Shown here in pieces: positions 63,319-64,000 of a DNA stretch of 64,000 bases. This DNA comes from Aquila chrysaetos chrysaetos (lineage: Eukaryota > Chordata > Aves > Accipitriformes > Accipitridae), in contig NC_044029.1 of NCBI RefSeq assembly GCF_900496995.4, positions 9,114,001 through 9,178,000 on the forward strand, read 5' to 3'. A program made the position numbers and the translations under genes. The stretch's first letter is position 1. The number at the start of each line of letters is the position of its first letter. Under the pieces are notes generated by a model. The model had not been told where the DNA came from, searched no databases, and saw only the letters and a program-made list of their open reading frames with translations.

Positions 63319-64000
63319 CTGGTACAAAAAAAAAAAAGGGAAGGAGAAATATTAGGAATATTTTCAATTTTTCTTTTCAGACAATCTTCTTCCACTTAAA
63401 CAAATTATTCCCTTACGTTTGCAGACTTTTCATGGAAGCAATTTAGCAATTTAAGCAAATAGAGATAACAAGAAAAAGTTCCTGAGCAGCTGCTGTATAC
63501 TTTGTGCTTTAAACAGGGCAAGCTCTGGTGTCTACAGACATAGACTTCTCTCTTTAATGAGAAAACACAGAACTCATAAAGCTTTACATGTGGTAATGTC
63601 GGCATAGCACAGTTTCCAAGAGAAAATTAAAGTAATCCAAGAGCGGATTAAAGACAGGAATTTAATTTTAATTCAACCCATTGCCAATAAAGAGTTTATA
63701 ATCATTGGGAATAGTTAACACATTGGAATTCATCCCTTTTTTCTTTGTCTTAATTATAACTAGTAGAAAATACAATCTGTTCTCAGATTCTAAGGATGTT
63801 CAGGGGTCCTAGGACATCCATTTAGATTCAGGCTGTGGCAATTATTTCTTAATGAACGATTGAATAAAATTAACAATGGTGGAAACACATTCTATTTTAA
63901 TAACAAAGATGTGAAAACTTCATAACAAATCCATTAAAAAGCTTCTTATGTTACTAACAATTTTTCCATCTTTAGCTAAAACAAAATGTTTCTTGTTTTT
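63319..64000 (-). other. Last intron of the TMTC gene (3' part only)
   Basis: This is the sequence upstream, on the minus strand, of the terminal exon. It ends with a T12 pyrimidine tract (63337-63326) and CAG at 63321-63319. No second exon is visible up to the window edge: the 66-codon minus-strand open frame at 63405-63605 has no TPR pattern and is Cys- and Leu-rich in the manner of random AT-rich DNA. The donor site lies outside the window. Confidence 0.7.

Noticed and set aside
1..64000. CRISPR arrays, operons, phage or bacterial mobile systems
   Set aside because: No regularly spaced identical repeats, no long prokaryotic reading frames and clear vertebrate repeats throughout.

Overview
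This window looks like a 64 kb stretch of vertebrate nuclear genome, most probably from a bird. The sequence is AT-rich and full of stops, with no operons, ribosome binding sites or dense coding. Its recognisable interspersed repeats are CR1 LINE 3' ends of the avian type (43265-44828), older sauropsid CR1 relics (3540-4640 and 32985-33535) and long terminal repeats of a type I associate with avian endogenous retroviruses. The two LTRs at 14346-14933 and 49421-49984 look to me like a family common in Neoaves, which suggests a songbird or other neoavian rather than a fowl. That part is recognition from memory, not a database match.

Only one piece of a protein gene can be supported. At the right edge, on the minus strand, 63139-63318 is the last coding exon of a tetratricopeptide-repeat protein of the TMTC family, most likely TMTC1. 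It has a 12-nt pyrimidine tract and CAG acceptor in front and a TGA stop. The rest of the gene lies beyond 64000. Its 3' UTR should run leftward from 63138, with candidate polyadenylation signals between 60997 and 60106. Everything from 1 to about 60100 appears to be intergenic sequence downstream of this gene; none of the short open frames there resembles a known protein.

Layout: 1-8052 holds ancient repeats, including a palindromic relic (876-1000) and a decayed CR1 whose reverse-transcriptase codons are still partly readable (3540-4640). From 8053 to 9717 there is a 308-bp direct duplication (6 differences, no indels; offset 1357 bp) with a 25-nt alternating purine-pyrimidine tract in the spacer. 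A48 follows at 11835, and a minus-strand solo LTR with TATA and a perfect CRE octamer at 14346-14933. From 15 to 43 kb the sequence is unremarkable and AT-rich, with MIR-like and tRNA-like relics, two perfect 11-bp hairpins (18764-18790 and 31614-31645), a C20 tract in a pyrimidine run (29322) and small GC-rich islets near 33.8 and 34.7 kb. At 43265-44828 a CR1 is split by a 1216-bp solo LTR with a 5-bp target duplication. A second copy of the first LTR family, with a perfect 5-bp duplication, sits at 49421-49984. The remainder to 60 kb is AT-rich intergenic DNA.

I see no complete gene, RNA gene, CRISPR array or microbial system. The most informative structures are the recent local duplication, the nested LTR-in-CR1 insertion and the paired LTR promoters.
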